This document shows, piece after piece, positions 61,080 through 64,000 of a stretch of 64,000 nt of DNA. Location of the stretch: positions 139,155,241-139,219,240 of the forward strand of contig CM043945.1 of NCBI GenBank assembly GCA_014529385.2. The letters run 5' to 3'. Position numbers and translations under genes: made by a program. Origin of the DNA: Adiantum capillus-veneris. Its lineage: Eukaryota; Streptophyta; Polypodiopsida; Polypodiales; Pteridaceae. Every line of letters begins with the position of its first letter. Position 1 is the first letter of the stretch. The notes beneath the pieces are model-generated. The model made no database searches and had not been told where the DNA came from. It saw nothing but the letters and a program-made list of their open reading frames with translations.

Positions 61080-64000
61080 ACATAAGAGAGTATAGGTTGG
61101 ACAAGTGGTGGACCTTCAAGCTAGAGCATCCATGCTACTGGACATGATAGGTAGGGAATCTAGTTGAATATTGTATGTATAATATATATGTAATAGATCT
61201 AGCTTGGACAAGTGGTGGACCTTGGAATAAAACCCCATGTAAAACATATCATGCACATTCCAAGTGGTCAAAAAAAATATCATTTAGAATATAGCCTTAT
61301 AGGTTGGACAAGTGGTGGACCTTAACACCCAGATATTCTTCATATAATGACATAGCGTGGAAAACTGGTGAATCTTGAGACCAAACCATGCTACTAGCGA
61401 TAATAGCTTGGACAAGTGGTGGACCTTGAAAGTAAACCCCCCATCTACGAAATATCGTGGGTTTAAGGTATTTCGATGGAGCCTAGCATCTTGGAGACAT
61501 CGTGCATCTTGCTTCTCTTCATGTTTCAATGGAGCCTATCTTGGACAAATGGTGGAGCATCCTTCTCTCCATGTTTCAATGGACCCTAGCTTGGACAAGT
61601 GGTGGACCTTTACTTCTCTCTATTATTCAATAGAGTTAGCTTGGACAAGTGGTGGACCTTGGAACCAAACCCCCATTTAAAACCTATCATGGTCACTCCA
61701 AGTGGTGAGAAAGAATAACCTTTAAGATATAGCCTTATAGGTTGGACAAGTGGTGGACCTTAACACGCGCATATTCTTAATTTAATGACATAGAGTGGAA
61801 AAGTGGTGAATCTTGAGACCAAACCACTCAGGCTACTAGCAATAATAGCTTGGACAAGTGGTGGACCTTGACTGTAAACCCCTCATCTACGACATATCGT
61901 GGGTTTAATGTTTTTCGATGGAGCCTAGCATCTTGGAGACATGGTGCACCTTGATTCTCCTCATGTTTCAATGGAGCCTACCTTGCACAAATGGTGGAGC
62001 GTCCTTCTCTCCATGTTTCAATGGACCCTAGCTTAGACAAGGGGTGGACCTTTGCTTCTCTCTATGTTTCAATAGAGTTAGCTTGGACAAGTGGTGGACC
62101 TTGGAACCAAACCCCCATGTAAAACCTATCATGGTCACTCCAAGTAGTAAGAAAGAATAACCTTTAAGATGTAGCCTTATAGGTTGGACAAGTGGTGGAC
62201 CTTAACACCCACATATTCTTAATAAAAGTGGTGAATCTTGAGACCAAACCACTCAGGCTACTAGCAATAATAGCTTGGACAAGTGGTGGACCTTGAATGT
62301 AAACCCCTCATCTACGAAATATCGTGGGTTTAATGTATTTTGATGGAGCCTAGCATCTTGGAGACATGGTGCAGCTTGCTTCTCGTCATGTTTCAATGGA
62401 GCCTATCTTGGACAAATGGTGGAGCATCCTTCTCTCCATGTTTCAATGGACCCTAGCTTGGACAAGTGGTGGACCTTTACTTCTCTCTATTTTCAATAGA
62501 GTTAGCTTGGACAAGTGGTGGACCTTGGAACCAAACCCCCATTTAAAACCTATCATGGTCACTCCAAGTGGTGAGAAAGAATAACCTTTAAGATATAGCC
62601 TTATAGGTTGGACAAGTGGTGGACCTTAACACGCGCATATTCTTAATTTAATGACATAGAGTGGAAAAGTGGTGAATCTTGAGACCAAACCACTCAGGCT
62701 ACTAGCAATAATAGCTTGGACAAGTGGTGGACCTTGAATGTAAACCCCTCATCTACGACATATCGTGGGTTTAATGTTTTTCGATGGAGCCTAGCATCTT
62801 GGAGACATGGTGCACCTTGATTCTCCTCATGTTTCAATGGAGCCTACCTTGGACAAATGGTGGAGCATCCTTCTCTCCATGTTTCAATGGACCCTAGCTT
62901 AGACAAGGGGTGGACCTTTGCTTCTCTCTATGTTTCAATAGAGTTAGCTTGGACAAGTGGTGGACCTTGGAACCAAACCCCCATGTAAAACCTATCATGG
63001 TCACTCCAAGTGGTGAGAAAGAATAACCTTTAAGATATAGCCTTATAGGTTGGACAAGTGGTGGACCTTAACACGCGCATATTCTTAATTTAATGACATA
63101 GAGTGGAAAAGTGGTGAATCTTGAGACCAAACCACTCAGGCTACTAGCAATAATAGCTTGGACAAGTGGTGGACCTTGACTGTAAACCCCTCATCTACGA
63201 CATATCGTGGGTTTAATGTTTTTCGATGGAGCCTAGCATCTTGGAGACATGGTGCACCTTGATTCTCCTCATGTTTCAATGGAGCCTACCTTGGACAAAT
63301 GGTGGAGCATCCTTCTCTCCATGTTTCAATGGACCCTAGCTTAGACAAGGGGTGGACCTTTGCTTCTCTCTATGTTTCAATAGAGTTAGCTTGGACAAGT
63401 GGTGGACCTTGGAACCAAACCCCCATGTAAAACCTATCATGGTCACTCCAAGTAGTAAGAAAGAATAACCTTTAAGATGTAGCCTTATAGGTTGGACAAG
63501 TGGTGGACCTTAACACCCACATATTCTTAATAAAAGTGGTGAATCTTGAGACCAAACCACTCAGGCTACTAGCAATAATAGCTTGGACAAGTGGTGGACC
63601 TTGAATGTAAACCCCTCATCTACGAAATATCGTGGGTTTAATGTATTTCGATGGAGCCTAGCATCTTGGAGACATGGTGCAGCTTGCTTCTCGTCATGTT
63701 TCAATGGAGCCTATCTTGGACAAATGGTGGAGCATCCTTCTCTCCATGTTTCAATGGACCCTAGCTTGGACAAGTGGTGGACCTTTGTTTCTCTCTATGT
63801 TTCAATAGAGTTAGCTTGGACAAGTGGTGGACCTTGGAACCAAACCCCCATGTAAAACCTATCATGGTCACTCCAAGTGGTAATAAAGAATAACCTTTAA
63901 GATGTAGCCTTATAGGTTGGACAAGTGGTGGACCTTAACACGCGCATATTCTTAATATAATGACATAGAGTGGAAAAGTGGTGAATCTTGAGACCAAACC
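61080..64000 (-). repeat. 440-bp / 1308-bp satellite array, right arm
   Basis: Mirror of the array from 29240 back to about 26396, with the core now reading TTGGACAAGTGGTGGACC. The 17-bp-deletion monomer recurs at about 62224 and 63532, 1308 bp apart, exactly as in the left arm. The diverged edge (61080-61680) is also mirrored. The array continues beyond the window. Confidence 0.95.

Larger units (their letters stand above)
52594..64000 (-). repeat. Right arm of giant inverted repeat
   Basis: This is the reverse complement of the left arm, in the same order from the spacer outward: DUF7869-like gene, 368-bp satellite, GC-rich block, 90-bp minisatellite, AT-rich repeats, 1308-bp satellite. 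It carries the intact version of the DUF7869-like gene, but also a rearranged 34-bp filler at 59241-59274 in place of about 110 bp of the left arm. It continues beyond the window, so the arm length of 11.4 kb is a minimum. Confidence 0.95.

Overview
The window looks like repeat-rich nuclear DNA of a land plant. The evidence is three Ty1/copia elements, two of them with initiator-tRNA-Met primer sites, GT-AG introns, plant-type relic genes, and very large satellite arrays. A large-genome fern or similar plant is my guess; nothing in the sequence fixes the species. No tRNA, rRNA, bacterial operon or CRISPR array was seen.

Layout. (1) 1-11,000: degenerate satellite DNA surrounds decayed gene pieces. 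These are a SET-domain relic (about 632-1190), two relics of an FCP1/NLI-interacting-factor-like HAD phosphatase (1803-3016 and 8160-8946), and a minus-strand gene with a DGQH motif (9616-10961) that has a clear 84-bp intron and one frameshift. (2) 11,000-29,240: a long tandem array. Its basal unit is about 50 bp, its monomer 425-442 bp, and its higher-order unit 1308-1309 bp. The centre is nearly perfect and the edges are diverged. (3) 29,240-34,200: short AT-rich and GC-rich repeats, a 90-bp minisatellite, and a second satellite family with a 368-bp period. Both large families share the core GGTCCACCACTTGTCCAA. (4) 34,288-37,514: a gene for a DUF7869-like, transposase-like protein, broken here by a one-base deletion. 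(5) 37,803-52,593: a spacer without the core motif. It holds two broken copia relics of one LTR family and one complete but decayed copia element (46,616-51,815) with two 322-bp LTRs. (6) 52,594-64,000: the reverse complement of about 26,400-37,802. It carries an intact 1075-codon copy of the DUF7869-like gene, the same 368-bp satellite, the same minisatellite and the same 1308-bp array.

The main structural result is therefore a very large inverted repeat. Its arms are at least 11.4 kb, its spacer is 14.8 kb, and its axis is near 45,198. The arms differ by only a few substitutions and indels that I could see. The LTRs of the copia element in the spacer differ at 13 of 322 sites. This suggests the arms were copied, or homogenised by gene conversion, after that retrotransposon inserted.

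Functionally, only the right-arm DUF7869-like gene has a full open frame. The DGQH gene could be functional if its frameshift is an error. Everything else coding is relic. The satellites, the palindrome and their homogenisation pattern are the most unusual content.
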